The notes below the pieces were generated by a model. It worked only from the letters and a program-made list of their open reading frames with translations. It had not been told where the DNA came from and did not search any database. A stretch of 64,000 bases of DNA from Paludibacter sp. UBA6032 (lineage in GTDB: Bacteria > Bacteroidota > Bacteroidia > Bacteroidales > Paludibacteraceae). Positions 1 through 8,652 of this stretch are shown piece by piece; positions within the stretch are counted from its first letter, which is position 1, and every line of letters starts with the position of its first letter. A program made the translations under genes and the position numbers. The DNA is taken from positions 215,181 through 279,180 of the forward strand of contig DIZI01000021.1 of NCBI GenBank assembly GCA_002427885.1, read 5' to 3'.

Positions 1-1
1 A

Positions 2-97
2 TTCGCTCATTTCTGGATAATATCTGCGAAAATTATACTTAGTTCACTCCTAACTATCCTATTGATTTTGGGTATTCAATCAATTAAATCAAAATAA
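2..97 (+). CDS. mreD: C-terminal end of a membrane protein, probably MreD (partial)
   Basis: An open frame enters from the left edge and stops with TAA at 95-97, three bases before the mrdA start. The 31 visible residues are mostly hydrophobic (a helix such as ILSSLLTILLILGIQ) and end in a short basic tail, as expected for the last membrane helix of a rod-shape protein. In Bacteroidota the order mreB-mreC-mreD-mrdA-rodA is usual, so position supports MreD. No family motif is visible in so short a piece; the call rests on context. Confidence 0.55.
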   Translation, partial: FAHFWIISAKIILSSLLTILLILGIQSIKSK

Positions 98-100
98 AAA

Positions 101-1939
101 ATGATAAACGACACACTTCAAAACAGAAGAAATGTGATTGCGATTATCATTACAGCAGTGATTATTGTGTATATTTTGCGGTTGTTTACCATTCAAATAG
201 TTGAGTCGAAATATAAAGAGGGAGCAGAAAGTAATGCCTTTCTTAAAAAAACATTGTATCCTTCCCGCGGTCTTATCTACGATCGAAAACATACGCTACT
301 TGTTTTTAACAAACCGGCGTACGACATTGCTCTTATCATGCGTGAAATTCGTGGACTGGACACAACTGCATTTTGTCTGGCTTTAAGTATTGATAAAAAA
401 GAGTTTATCAATCGTATTGCAGACATCAGAGACCGGAAAAAAAATCCCGGATATTCTTCTTACACGCCTCAACTTTTTATGACCCAATTGAGTACAGAAG
501 ATATTGCTCCAATACAACAATCGATGTATAAATTCCCGGGGTTTTATATTCAGGCAAGGACTTTACGTGAATACGCCTTTCCCAATGCTGCACATGTACT
601 TGGTAGCATTGGTGAAGTATCACGATCGAAATTGGAGGCCGATGATTATTATAGTTCCGGAGATTATGCCGGTCGCGATGGATTGGAATATACTTACGAG
701 GATCAATTACGTGGTGAGAAAGGTATGGAAATCTTGTTACGTGATGCAAAAGGCCGGATAAAAGGAAAATATGAGAATGGGAAAGAAGATATTGCCCCCA
801 AAGCAGGCGAGGACTTGACAATTACGCTCGATGCCCAATTGCAAATATTAGGTGAAACACTGATGAAAGGTAAAATGGGAAGTATAGTGGCCATTGAACC
901 GTCAACCGGTGAGATATTAGCCATGGTTTCCAATCCCGGATTTGATCCATCCATTTTGGTTGGACGTCAGCGATCAAAAAATTACTGGAGCTTGGTAAAA
1001 GATCCTACTAAACCATTGATGAACAGAGCTACACAAGCACAATACTCTCCCGGTTCTTCATTCAAACCACTGGAAGCATTGGTTTTGCAACAAATGGGTG
1101 GAATAAACGAACACACCATGTTTGCTTGTAACGGACCGGAATCTTCACCTATAAAATGTACTCACCATCACGGTTCTCCTGTCAGTTTATTAAACGCCAT
1201 TGAACAAAGTTGTAATCCCTACTTCTGGAATGCATTCCGTGTAACAATTGAGAAGGATGGATACGGAGAAAAAAATGCTATTTTTAGAAAAACATATGAC
1301 GACTGGGTGGATCATGTAAAAAGTTTTGGACTTGGAGAAAAATTCACAGACAGTGATATTTACGAACAATCGCGTGGTTATATACCAACTCAAAAGTTCT
1401 ACAATAAAGTTTATTTGGGTCAAACAGGTTGGCGTGCCATTACCATCCGATCTTTATCAATTGGACAAGGTGAAGTTTTGGTTACTCCGCTTCAATTGGC
1501 TAATGTTATGGCAGACATTGCCAACGAAGGATATTATATCACTCCGCATTTGCTCAAATGTGATTCTATGTTACTCAAAATTCATCGGAGTAAAGTAGAT
1601 AAAAAATATTTTCCCATAGTGTATGAAGGAATGTCTGGTGTTTTTGAAAATGGAACCGCCAGAGCATCAAAAATTGAAGGATTGGATATGTGTGGAAAAA
1701 CAGGTACTGCCGAAAACAGCCATGGCAAAGATCACTCAATTTTTGTTGGATTTGCCCCACGGGTTCATCCAAAAATTGCCATTGCAGTGGTTGTTGAAAA
1801 TGCCGGGTTCGGATCAACCTATGCCGCACCAATTTTCAGTTTATTGGTGGAACAATATATCAAGGGTAAAATTGAACGAAAAGATTTGCAGGAAAGAATT
1901 ACAAATTTAGTTACAAACTCAAATGTCCAAGAACGTTAG
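101..1939 (+). CDS. mrdA: Penicillin-binding protein 2 (peptidoglycan D,D-transpeptidase)
   Basis: Cross-links peptidoglycan during cell elongation, anchored in the inner membrane with its catalytic domain in the periplasm, working with RodA. The 612-residue protein has an N-terminal membrane helix (about 12-32), a dimerisation domain (about 50-240) and a transpeptidase domain. The three active-site motifs are present: SSFK with nucleophile Ser319, SCN at 370-372, and KTG at 533-535. Length is normal for the family. The ATG at 101 lies three bases after the upstream stop, and the 3' end overlaps rodA by 17 bases, so the genes are almost certainly co-transcribed and coupled. Confidence 0.96.
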   Translation: MINDTLQNRRNVIAIIITAVIIVYILRLFTIQIVESKYKEGAESNAFLKKTLYPSRGLIYDRKHTLLVFNKPAYDIALIMREIRGLDTTAFCLALSIDKKEFINRIADIRDRKKNPGYSSYTPQLFMTQLSTEDIAPIQQSMYKFPGFYIQARTLREYAFPNAAHVLGSIGEVSRSKLEADDYYSSGDYAGRDGLEYTYEDQLRGEKGMEILLRDAKGRIKGKYENGKEDIAPKAGEDLTITLDAQLQILGETLMKGKMGSIVAIEPSTGEILAMVSNPGFDPSILVGRQRSKNYWSLVKDPTKPLMNRATQAQYSPGSSFKPLEALVLQQMGGINEHTMFACNGPESSPIKCTHHHGSPVSLLNAIEQSCNPYFWNAFRVTIEKDGYGEKNAIFRKTYDDWVDHVKSFGLGEKFTDSDIYEQSRGYIPTQKFYNKVYLGQTGWRAITIRSLSIGQGEVLVTPLQLANVMADIANEGYYITPHLLKCDSMLLKIHRSKVDKKYFPIVYEGMSGVFENGTARASKIEGLDMCGKTGTAENSHGKDHSIFVGFAPRVHPKIAIAVVVENAGFGSTYAAPIFSLLVEQYIKGKIERKDLQERITNLVTNSNVQER

Positions 1940-3377
1940 TATAAAATATGCAATAGACTGGACAACGATATTTTACTTCGTTGTGTTGGTCCTTATGGGC
2001 TGGATAAGCGTCTACGGAGCAAGTTATGACTTCGATCAGGCGAGCATCTTTGATTTCAGCCAACGTGCAGGTAAGCAGTTTATATGGATCCTGACCGCTC
2101 TTGGAATTGGTGGGATTATATTGCTTATTGATTCCAAAATGTTCAGCATTTTTGCTTATGTGATTTATGGAGGAGCCATTTTATTACTCATTCTAACCAT
2201 TTTTGTTGCTCCCGATATCAAAGGTTCCCGTTCCTGGCTGGTTCTCGGACCTATCAGTTTCCAACCTGCGGAATTAGCCAAAGTGGCAACTTCACTGGCA
2301 CTGGCCAAGTTTATGAGTGCATACAATTACAGAATAAAAAACTGGAAAGACCTTGTTCCACTCGGATTAATTGCTTTCTTGCCTCTTACGCTTATTATAT
2401 TGCAGAAGGAAACCGGCTCGGCCCTGGTTTTTGTAGCATTCTTGCTGATGTTTTACCGCGAAGGCATGAATGGAATTGTCTTATTAATCGGGACATTTGC
2501 CATATTCCTTTTTGTTATTGTTATCAGGTTAGGCATTATCCCGATACAAATAGACAGAGGAAGTCTGGGTATTGTATTGTCCATGCTTGCCATTCTGGTT
2601 ATACAATTCGGATATGCGTTTTTCTTTGCCCGAAACAAAAAAGAAGCTACTTTTCTTTTATTTGGAATTGCTGGTATCGCTCTTGTTATGTACATTTTAA
2701 ATTTCTGGTTTAGAATTAACTATGACATTATTGCGGTGATTACGGTTTTAGCATCTTGTCTGTATTGGTTTTTTATTGAAATCTTTTACCGGTTTAAGAA
2801 GTATTGGTTTATTATTTTCTTTTCGCTTGGATCTCTCCTGTTCAGCTTCTCATCCTATTATCTGTTCGAAAAAGTGTTGGAACCCCACCAGCAAATTCGT
2901 ATTAAAATATTGCTGAATATGGAGAGTGACCTGACCGGTGCCGGTTATAATGTAAACCAATCGAAAATTGCCATTGGTTCCGGAGGATTTCTGGGAAAAG
3001 GTTTTCTGAATGGCACCCAAACGAAACTTAAATATGTCCCGGAGCAAGACACAGATTTTATTTTTTGTACAGTAGGAGAAGAACATGGATTTTGGGGATC
3101 CACTTTAGTACTTTTTGTTTATTGGCTTCTTTTTATGCGGATATTGCGGATGGCCGAGCGACAGCGCGATACTTTTAACCGGGTTTATGCCTATTGCGTC
3201 GTTAGCATACTCTTCTTTCACTTAATGATTAACATTGGGATGGTTCTTGGAATGATGCCCGTCATTGGTATTCCGTTGCCATTCTTTAGTTATGGTGGTT
3301 CTTCACTGTGGGGATTCACTATTCTGTTGTTTATATTGCTCAGATTAGATGCCGGTCGACTTGAAAGGATGCGTTAG
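1923..3377 (+). CDS. rodA: Rod-shape-determining protein RodA (SEDS peptidoglycan glycosyltransferase)
   Basis: SEDS-family polytopic membrane protein that polymerises lipid II into glycan strands together with PBP2. The 484 residues contain at least ten hydrophobic segments. Family signatures include the KGSRSWLVLGPISFQPAELAK loop region near residue 100, the QKETGSAL segment near 160, a GAGYN...GSGG...GKG segment before the large periplasmic loop, and the VIGIPLPFFSYGGSS signature near the C terminus. It is longer than E. coli RodA because of additional hydrophobic helices in the middle (about 215-310), common in Bacteroidota homologues. The start overlaps mrdA by 17 bases. No strong terminator follows before the convergent gene at 3436. 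Confidence 0.95.
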   Translation: MSKNVSIKYAIDWTTIFYFVVLVLMGWISVYGASYDFDQASIFDFSQRAGKQFIWILTALGIGGIILLIDSKMFSIFAYVIYGGAILLLILTIFVAPDIKGSRSWLVLGPISFQPAELAKVATSLALAKFMSAYNYRIKNWKDLVPLGLIAFLPLTLIILQKETGSALVFVAFLLMFYREGMNGIVLLIGTFAIFLFVIVIRLGIIPIQIDRGSLGIVLSMLAILVIQFGYAFFFARNKKEATFLLFGIAGIALVMYILNFWFRINYDIIAVITVLASCLYWFFIEIFYRFKKYWFIIFFSLGSLLFSFSSYYLFEKVLEPHQQIRIKILLNMESDLTGAGYNVNQSKIAIGSGGFLGKGFLNGTQTKLKYVPEQDTDFIFCTVGEEHGFWGSTLVLFVYWLLFMRILRMAERQRDTFNRVYAYCVVSILFFHLMINIGMVLGMMPVIGIPLPFFSYGGSSLWGFTILLFILLRLDAGRLERMR

Positions 3378-3435
3378 ATTAACTGTACCTTATTTTCCGG
3401 ATCAACGGAACGATATTAAAAACTGATATCCACAT

Positions 3436-3741
3436 TCATAAATTCCGGTTTTGAACAGCATAGAACCCTGCAGTTCCAACTAACGGGAAGCAGAATACTC
3501 CTGCCAATAAATAATAGACAGAAACTTTTTCAAATATAAGCAACACCTGTTGAAACAATCCGGTGCTTAAACCAAAGTACAAAGAGATTGCCATACCAAT
3601 TGCCGCAAAAACCCATACAATCCAACTCCTATCAGTTTGTGCCGGTAAATTGCGCATAACACGTTGTGTAAATCCATTATCTGCAATTTCCTGTTTGTTT
3701 TCGCTGAAAAAGCTTTTCAGCAATTTGTCATTCGTTTCCAT
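3436..3741 (-). CDS. Small membrane protein, DUF5056-like, last gene of the sigma operon
   Basis: 101 residues: a soluble N-terminal stretch (about 1-38, with the FTQRVMRNLP segment) followed by two hydrophobic segments (about 40-62 and 72-95). This matches small Bacteroidota proteins annotated DUF5056 that sit behind ECF sigma factors. The ATG at 3741 overlaps the end of the sigma gene by 14 bases, so translation is probably coupled. Position suggests an anti-sigma or signal-transmitting partner, but there is no zinc-binding anti-sigma HxxxCxxC motif, so that role is inference. Confidence 0.75.
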   Translation of the reverse strand: METNDKLLKSFFSENKQEIADNGFTQRVMRNLPAQTDRSWIVWVFAAIGMAISLYFGLSTGLFQQVLLIFEKVSVYYLLAGVFCFPLVGTAGFYAVQNRNL

Positions 3742-4273
3742 ATCCTTCTTTTGTTAAGTAAACAGCTAATTTTTCTTTCCCTTTCAGGATATATGTTTTT
3801 ATTGTCCCCAATGGACAATTCATAATTTTAGCTATTTCATTATGCGTTTTATCTTCCATATAAAACAATAATACAGCAGATTGTTCTTCCTTTCGCAGCA
3901 ACTTTAACGCTTTATAAATATCCAATTTCTCTGCCGAAAATTCATTATGAGTTTGGTATTGACTGTCAATAACCTGCTCCTCGATATCTGCATAATGTTT
4001 TTGTGCCCGAACTGAATCGTAAAAAACATTGTATGCAATCCTGTAAAGCCATGTTGAAAAACCAGAAATACCCTTGAAAGCATTTATATTCAAATAAGCC
4101 TTGATAAATGTTTCCTGTGCCAGATCATCACTTAACTGACCATCGCCCGACGTCAGGTTCAGAAAGAACCGACGTATGGGCGATTGATACTTACAGGTCA
4201 GTTTATCGAATGCACTTTTATCTCCGAACAGCGCAACCTGTGTGACCCAGCGGATATCATCCGTGTTGCTCAT
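3728..4273 (-). CDS. ECF-type RNA polymerase sigma factor
   Basis: Sigma-70 family factor of the extracytoplasmic-function class that would redirect RNA polymerase to a stress or envelope regulon. Region 2 is seen around DDLAQETFIKAYLNINAFKG with the following STWLYRIAYNVFYD helix, and region 4 around YMEDKTHNEIAKIMNCPLGTIKTY, a helix-turn-helix. The frame extends upstream to 4330, but those extra residues are not sigma-like and lie inside the preceding gene; the ATG at 4273 (MSNTDDIRW) gives a normal size of about 181 residues. It overlaps the upstream gene by 17 bases and the downstream one by 14. Its targets cannot be read from the sequence. Confidence 0.9.
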   Translation of the reverse strand: MSNTDDIRWVTQVALFGDKSAFDKLTCKYQSPIRRFFLNLTSGDGQLSDDLAQETFIKAYLNINAFKGISGFSTWLYRIAYNVFYDSVRAQKHYADIEEQVIDSQYQTHNEFSAEKLDIYKALKLLRKEEQSAVLLFYMEDKTHNEIAKIMNCPLGTIKTYILKGKEKLAVYLTKEGYGNE

Positions 4274-4883
4274 TGTTTGGAGTTGAATCAGTTTTCGGTT
4301 TATCAAGATAATGAACCAACAAATAACCAATACCTACAAAGGTAGGAACAATTCCAATAAATAACCATTTATTTTGCCCCATCACAAGAAATGAAATCAC
4401 TACAGCTACTCCAACAGCCAACCATAAAATTCCCCTTTTAAAATTTGATACATTATTTGCCTTTTTAGGCTCGTCAAAAAAATGATCGGGTATAGTTTGC
4501 CCCATTTCAATCGATTTCGTGTACAAATCGTAACGTCGTTTCGATTCTTCATTTTTTGCTCTTACATTAAGAGTAATAATTACTGCAGCAAAAAGGAATG
4601 GCAATAAACAAATGAGTACAATGCCGACGCCGTTTAAAGGCATATCCGATCGCCCTTCATTTTCAATTTCCTGTCTCCTTACTTCATTTTCTCCTTTCTT
4701 TAGTTCAAGAATTTGATCCGCCGACAATTTTGAATACATGACCGAGTCTTTCTTCTGTTCCTGAATTTCCTTGCTATTCTTGATAATTTCGCTTTTCAGG
4801 CTGTCGACATTTATACCGGCATTCGCGGTATTTACTCCGACAAATAATGTCAAAGCCAATAAAAATAATCCGATTCGTTTCAT
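4257..4883 (-). CDS. DUF6249-like membrane protein, first gene of the sigma operon
   Basis: 208 residues beginning with a signal peptide (MKRIGLFLLALTLFVGVNTANA), then a charged, probably helical periplasmic segment (about 25-80), a membrane helix (about 88-107), a cytoplasmic segment with FDEP, and two further hydrophobic helices (about 150-195). This is the architecture of the Bacteroidota DUF6249 family, which regularly precedes an ECF sigma factor and a small membrane protein. All three genes overlap, so they form one operon. A sensor or signal-transmission role is inferred from context only. Confidence 0.75.
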   Translation of the reverse strand: MKRIGLFLLALTLFVGVNTANAGINVDSLKSEIIKNSKEIQEQKKDSVMYSKLSADQILELKKGENEVRRQEIENEGRSDMPLNGVGIVLICLLPFLFAAVIITLNVRAKNEESKRRYDLYTKSIEMGQTIPDHFFDEPKKANNVSNFKRGILWLAVGVAVVISFLVMGQNKWLFIGIVPTFVGIGYLLVHYLDKPKTDSTPNNEQHG

Positions 4884-4999
4884 AATAATCTGTTTTAAAA
4901 TGTAAATTTAGTGTTTGTTTTCTAATTAGACGCAACGAATCATCGATTTGGATTTGAAAAAAATAAAAAAAATAGAGATTTAACAGATATGATTGTTCT

Positions 5000-5031
5000 T
5001 CTGAATAAATCAAATACTATTCATATATTTG
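5000..5031 (+). promoter_or_regulatory. Bacteroidota-type promoter of the candidate small RNA
   Basis: TATATTTG at 5024-5031 fits the -7 consensus TAnnTTTG exactly, and TCTG at 5000-5003 matches three of four bases of the -33 TTTG with a 20-base spacer (normal 19-21). Transcription would begin near 5037, at the base of the first hairpin of the candidate RNA. It faces away from the sigma operon. Confidence 0.6.
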
Positions 5032-5035
5032 TCGG

Positions 5036-5112
5036 GAAAAACACAGAATTGATTTTTTATGAACAATGTGTTTTTTTGAATAAAGCTCTATGTGAATAGG
5101 GCTTTATTTTTA
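5036..5112 (+). ncRNA. Candidate small RNA of about 75 nt with two hairpins
   Basis: A consensus promoter is followed within about 80 bases by an intrinsic terminator, with no ORF of useful size between. The predicted transcript folds into a first stem between AAAACACA (about 5037-5044) and TGTGTTTT (5068-5075), then a second 13-bp stem that is the terminator (5079-5108). No known RNA family was recognised: it is too short for 6S RNA or tmRNA. It could be a free-standing sRNA, or a short abortive leader. Only the promoter-terminator geometry supports it. Confidence 0.4.
5079..5112 (+). terminator. Intrinsic terminator with GTGA tetraloop
   Basis: AATAAAGCTCTAT (5079-5091) pairs with ATAGGGCTTTATT (5096-5108) with one G-T wobble, closing a GTGA tetraloop, and is followed by TTTAT. 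It ends no known gene on the plus strand; the only transcript it could end starts at about 5037. Confidence 0.75.
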
Positions 5113-5403
5113 TATTCAAACCATACCTCTAAATAGAATGGTATATATATTTTTTAATAATATATCAAATTGATAATTTCTGAACCCCGATTATATATGC
5201 AGCTGGATTAAAATAATTTCCCCAAAAAGATTACAAATGTTGATTTCAGTAGAATGGTCTGTTTTGTAACCGAAACCCTTAACAAAAAAATAATCCATCT
5301 CACCTTTTTCTTATTTATAAAAAATGAAAACAGTACTAAATAATATGTATGATTTGTTTCCATTTTTGACCTTTTTTTCATCTTTTGAAAATTTTATTGT
5401 CTG

Positions 5404-5411
5404 TATATTTG
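5404..5411 (+). promoter_or_regulatory. Putative -7 element upstream of the first LamG gene
   Basis: TATATTTG at 5404-5411 fits TAnnTTTG; a TTTG at 5384-5387 is the nearest -33 candidate but its 16-base spacer is short. It would give a leader of about 60 bases before the ATG at 5481. The rest of the 5113-5403 gap is AT-rich and shows no gene or clear structure. Confidence 0.45.
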
Positions 5412-5480
5412 TCTTCATGTAATAAATAAATGATTTCATCTAAAGAAAAAGTTAATTGTCAATTCAAATTTATAATCTTT

Positions 5481-8400
5481 ATGAAAAAAAACTACTTTTT
5501 TAATTTAAAGGGATTTAGCAAAATCTGTTTACTTTCAGTAGGTTTACTGTTTTCCGCATCGGTTTTATCAACAGATATCACTACCGGTTTAAAGTTTAAT
5601 TATGACTTTGAAGCTGTCAACGGAACGACAGTACCGGATGTTACCGGAAATGGAAATGATGGTACTCTTCAGGGAGGAGCCACAATTGTAGCAGGTCATA
5701 GCGGACAAGGGGTGTTATTTGGAACAACAAAGGCTGATTATATGAGACTCCCTGCCAATATCACTGTCGGCATAAAATCATTTACTTATGCTGCCTGGGT
5801 CAATTTTTCTGCTTTAAAAAATGCCACCCGGTTTTTCGATTTTGGAAACGGAGCAGATGCAACCAATAATTTCTTAGCTTTTATTCCCAGTTACAATTCT
5901 GACAATGCTTACATATGTATGCGTTACCGCCCTGCATCCGGAACAGCTTACAACGTGGTGTCAACCGTAAAATGTTCAGTCGGAGCATGGACTCATGTAG
6001 CTGTTACATACGATTGGAGCGATGTTACAAGTACCGGAACGGCAACAATTTATGTAAACGGAGCCGCCGCCGGAAGTGTCACTGGCTTAACCTATAATTT
6101 AGATGCAATGGGAACAACGGCAGATAACTACATTGGATATTCACGCTGGGCTCAGGATACAAACGGTTTTAATGGAACACTGGATGATATTCGTTTTTAT
6201 GACAGAGCTTTATCAAGTGATGATATTTTAGTTTTAAACGGAATTCCTTCCGATTTAATCGCCGCTTATAATGGACTTTCCATTGCCGGAAATTTAAACA
6301 ATGTAACATCAAATCTGTCACTTCCAACAGCAGTTGGAACAACCGTAGCTGTAAGCTGGTCTTCATCATTACCACTGGTTGTTACCACCGATGGTAATGT
6401 TACCCGTCCCCAACAGTATGATGTAACGGTGAAATTATCCGCAACATTGACTGAAACAGTTGATGGAGTGACACATACTTTAGTAAAAGTATTTACAGTC
6501 GTTGTAAAATCATTTAATGTCACCGCCGATCAACTGGCCGAGTGGAATTTTGCCGGGAATTTAATTTCGGAAAGCAATGGAACTTTTACTGTAAAAGATA
6601 AACAAAGTGGATTTATTGGAACCATCATGAACGAAGCCCGAATCAGAACCATTGGAACCTCAACTCAATATAATGTATTGGATTTAGGCAATGGCACTGG
6701 TTATTTCGATATGGGAACCGAAATCGGAAAAGCGATTTATTCACTCAACAATTATTCCATGTGCGGTTATTTCAGAATTGATGCCGATTATGCTTACTTA
6801 AACAGCAATGGTAATTTCTACTGGACATTCTCGAACACGGCTGATGCAATGACTAATCAAACCGGTTACATCATTGGAAGTCTGAAAGCACAATCTCAAA
6901 GTATTTCTTCCAATTATTATGCTTTGGGCAATCAGGCTGTCGGACCAGGTACAAATGCTCCGGTTGGCGGATGGCATCATTTTGCTTATACGCAAAAAGG
7001 AACGACAGGAACTATTTTTGTGGATGGCGTTCAGGTTTCAACAGGAGTCGTTACAAACCTGCCTTCAACAACGCTTACCAAAGATGGTTTTACCGGAACA
7101 CTTTACAATTGGTTGGGGCGTTCAAATTATGTCAGCGATGTTTACTTACGCAAAACATTGCTTTGGGATTTCCAATTACTCAGCATTCCTTTGACTGCAG
7201 ATGACCTGAACTTTGGATTCGAAGTTCCGGCCAACATCGATAAATTGAATGTGGCTTATGGTGAAAATCCGGATTATATTCTTCCGGAATTAACTGTCGA
7301 ACAAGGCAAACTAGACCTTGGCGACTTATCGGCAGTAACTTCAAACATAACCCTACCAACTCAGGCAAGTGATGCAACGGTTTCTATTTCCTGGAAATCG
7401 TCCAATCCAAATCTCATTGATGCCAATGGAGTGGTAACCCGTCCTAACTATTACAGTTATCCTGATACGCTCACCGCTACTTTATCCAAAAACGGTCAGA
7501 AAGTATTTAAAGTCTTCCCTGCCGTGGTGGTGGTAAAAGATGGAACTCAGTATACCAATAATCTGTTGGTGAAATACGATTTCTCTTCGGTTGCCGATTC
7601 GGTGGTTACTGATGTTGCTGAAAAGCACCTTACCGGAATCTTGAAAAACAATGCTTCAATCCGTTCAATCGGAAGTACTGTTAAGTATAATGTGTTGAGT
7701 CTTGGTGACAGTATCGGATATTTCGATATGGGAACTGAAGTAGGAAAACTCATGTACAATCTGAATGATTTCACAGTCAGTGCTTATGTCCGCATTGATT
7801 CATCTTATACCAAATTGGGTAGTAATGGTAACTTCTTATGGAACTTTTCAAATACCAAAAATGCGCTGAATGATCCGACCGGTTATCTTATTTTAAGTTT
7901 AAGAAACCAAGCTGCGACAATTTCGCCAACAAACTGGTCCACAGAACAAACAATTGCTGTTGCAGATTCTGCCTTCAAAGCAAGCTGGCATAACTTCACC
8001 TATACACAAAAGGGCAACACCGGAACTATTTATGTGGATGGAATGCCAATAAAGAGTGATACTATAACAAGTCTCCCTTCTAATACGCTTAAAAAAGCAA
8101 GCCAACTTGGAACTCTTTACAACTGGATTGGGCGTTCATGTTACGCAGGAGATGTTTATTTACGCAAATCGTTAGTATATGACTTCAGACTTTATGGTAC
8201 CGCACTGACAGATGAACAAATTCAATCTTCGGTTTTAAATGTGGGTGCAACCATCAATGCACTTGATGCGGCTTACGGTGAAACTCCGAATGCGCTTAAA
8301 TCGGTTCTGAATACTTCGTTCACAGTGATTCCTACTGTAGGGGCTATTAAAATTACCGGATTAACCGGTTCGGAAAAGGTTTCGTTGTACTACTTTACCG

Positions 8401-8501
8401 GTCGTCAGCTCAAAGTAAATAACCCGGCTCTGATCCCTGCAAATACCGGTATTTATATTGTTAAAATTGATAATTATGCGACTAAGGTGATTGTGAGATA
8501 A
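5481..8501 (+). CDS. Secreted multidomain protein: three LamG-like domains, two atrophied Ig-like domains, T9SS-type C-terminal tail
   Basis: About 1006 residues when started at the ATG at 5481, which gives a clean signal peptide (MKKNYFF... to about residue 30); the frame upstream to 5430 does not look coding. Domains in order: concanavalin/LamG-like (about 35-250), atrophied bacterial Ig-like domain with the VTSNLSLPT...VSWSSS...GNVTRP pattern (about 255-345), second LamG (about 350-560), second Ig-like (about 575-665), third LamG (about 670-885), and a short C-terminal domain ending in TGIYIVKIDNYATKVIVR, like a type A sorting domain. No glycosidase catalytic domain was recognised, so it may bind cell-surface or plant carbohydrate. 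Clear paralogue of the next gene; the second LamG to the end aligns nearly throughout. Substrate unknown. Confidence 0.85.
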   Translation: MKKNYFFNLKGFSKICLLSVGLLFSASVLSTDITTGLKFNYDFEAVNGTTVPDVTGNGNDGTLQGGATIVAGHSGQGVLFGTTKADYMRLPANITVGIKSFTYAAWVNFSALKNATRFFDFGNGADATNNFLAFIPSYNSDNAYICMRYRPASGTAYNVVSTVKCSVGAWTHVAVTYDWSDVTSTGTATIYVNGAAAGSVTGLTYNLDAMGTTADNYIGYSRWAQDTNGFNGTLDDIRFYDRALSSDDILVLNGIPSDLIAAYNGLSIAGNLNNVTSNLSLPTAVGTTVAVSWSSSLPLVVTTDGNVTRPQQYDVTVKLSATLTETVDGVTHTLVKVFTVVVKSFNVTADQLAEWNFAGNLISESNGTFTVKDKQSGFIGTIMNEARIRTIGTSTQYNVLDLGNGTGYFDMGTEIGKAIYSLNNYSMCGYFRIDADYAYLNSNGNFYWTFSNTADAMTNQTGYIIGSLKAQSQSISSNYYALGNQAVGPGTNAPVGGWHHFAYTQKGTTGTIFVDGVQVSTGVVTNLPSTTLTKDGFTGTLYNWLGRSNYVSDVYLRKTLLWDFQLLSIPLTADDLNFGFEVPANIDKLNVAYGENPDYILPELTVEQGKLDLGDLSAVTSNITLPTQASDATVSISWKSSNPNLIDANGVVTRPNYYSYPDTLTATLSKNGQKVFKVFPAVVVVKDGTQYTNNLLVKYDFSSVADSVVTDVAEKHLTGILKNNASIRSIGSTVKYNVLSLGDSIGYFDMGTEVGKLMYNLNDFTVSAYVRIDSSYTKLGSNGNFLWNFSNTKNALNDPTGYLILSLRNQAATISPTNWSTEQTIAVADSAFKASWHNFTYTQKGNTGTIYVDGMPIKSDTITSLPSNTLKKASQLGTLYNWIGRSCYAGDVYLRKSLVYDFRLYGTALTDEQIQSSVLNVGATINALDAAYGETPNALKSVLNTSFTVIPTVGAIKITGLTGSEKVSLYYFTGRQLKVNNPALIPANTGIYIVKIDNYATKVIVR

Positions 8502-8509
8502 AAAAGTTA

Positions 8510-8570
8510 CTTCGGGTTTAGTCAAATGCGATGTTATTTGCATCGTATGTCCCCTTGACTAAATCCGAAG
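8510..8570 (+). terminator. Large two-tier hairpin between the LamG paralogues
   Basis: CTTCGGGTTTAGTCAA (8510-8525) pairs with TTGACTAAATCCGAAG (8555-8570) over 16 bp with one G-T pair; inside, ATGCGATG (8526-8533) pairs with CATCGTAT (8541-8548). There is no run of T after it, so it is not a standard intrinsic terminator. It could protect the upstream mRNA 3' end, attenuate read-through, or be a protein site: its right arm overlaps the -33 element of the next gene. Confidence 0.55.
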
Positions 8571-8585
8571 ATAAACTTAAATTTG
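8554..8585 (+). promoter_or_regulatory. Putative promoter of the second LamG gene
   Basis: TAAATTTG at 8578-8585 fits TAnnTTTG; CTTG at 8554-8557 matches three of four -33 bases with a 20-base spacer. Start of transcription would be near 8591, leaving a leader of about 60 bases. The -33 lies in the right arm of the preceding hairpin. Confidence 0.5.
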
Positions 8586-8652
8586 TTTTGTACTTACCCA
8601 AATAATTTATTATTAAATTCAAACATAAAAATTACCATTAAATTACACAATC

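Noticed and set aside
89..292. Antisense frame of 67 codons over the mrdA start
   Set aside because: Lies opposite a clear PBP2 gene, has no family features, and its composition follows the opposite strand.
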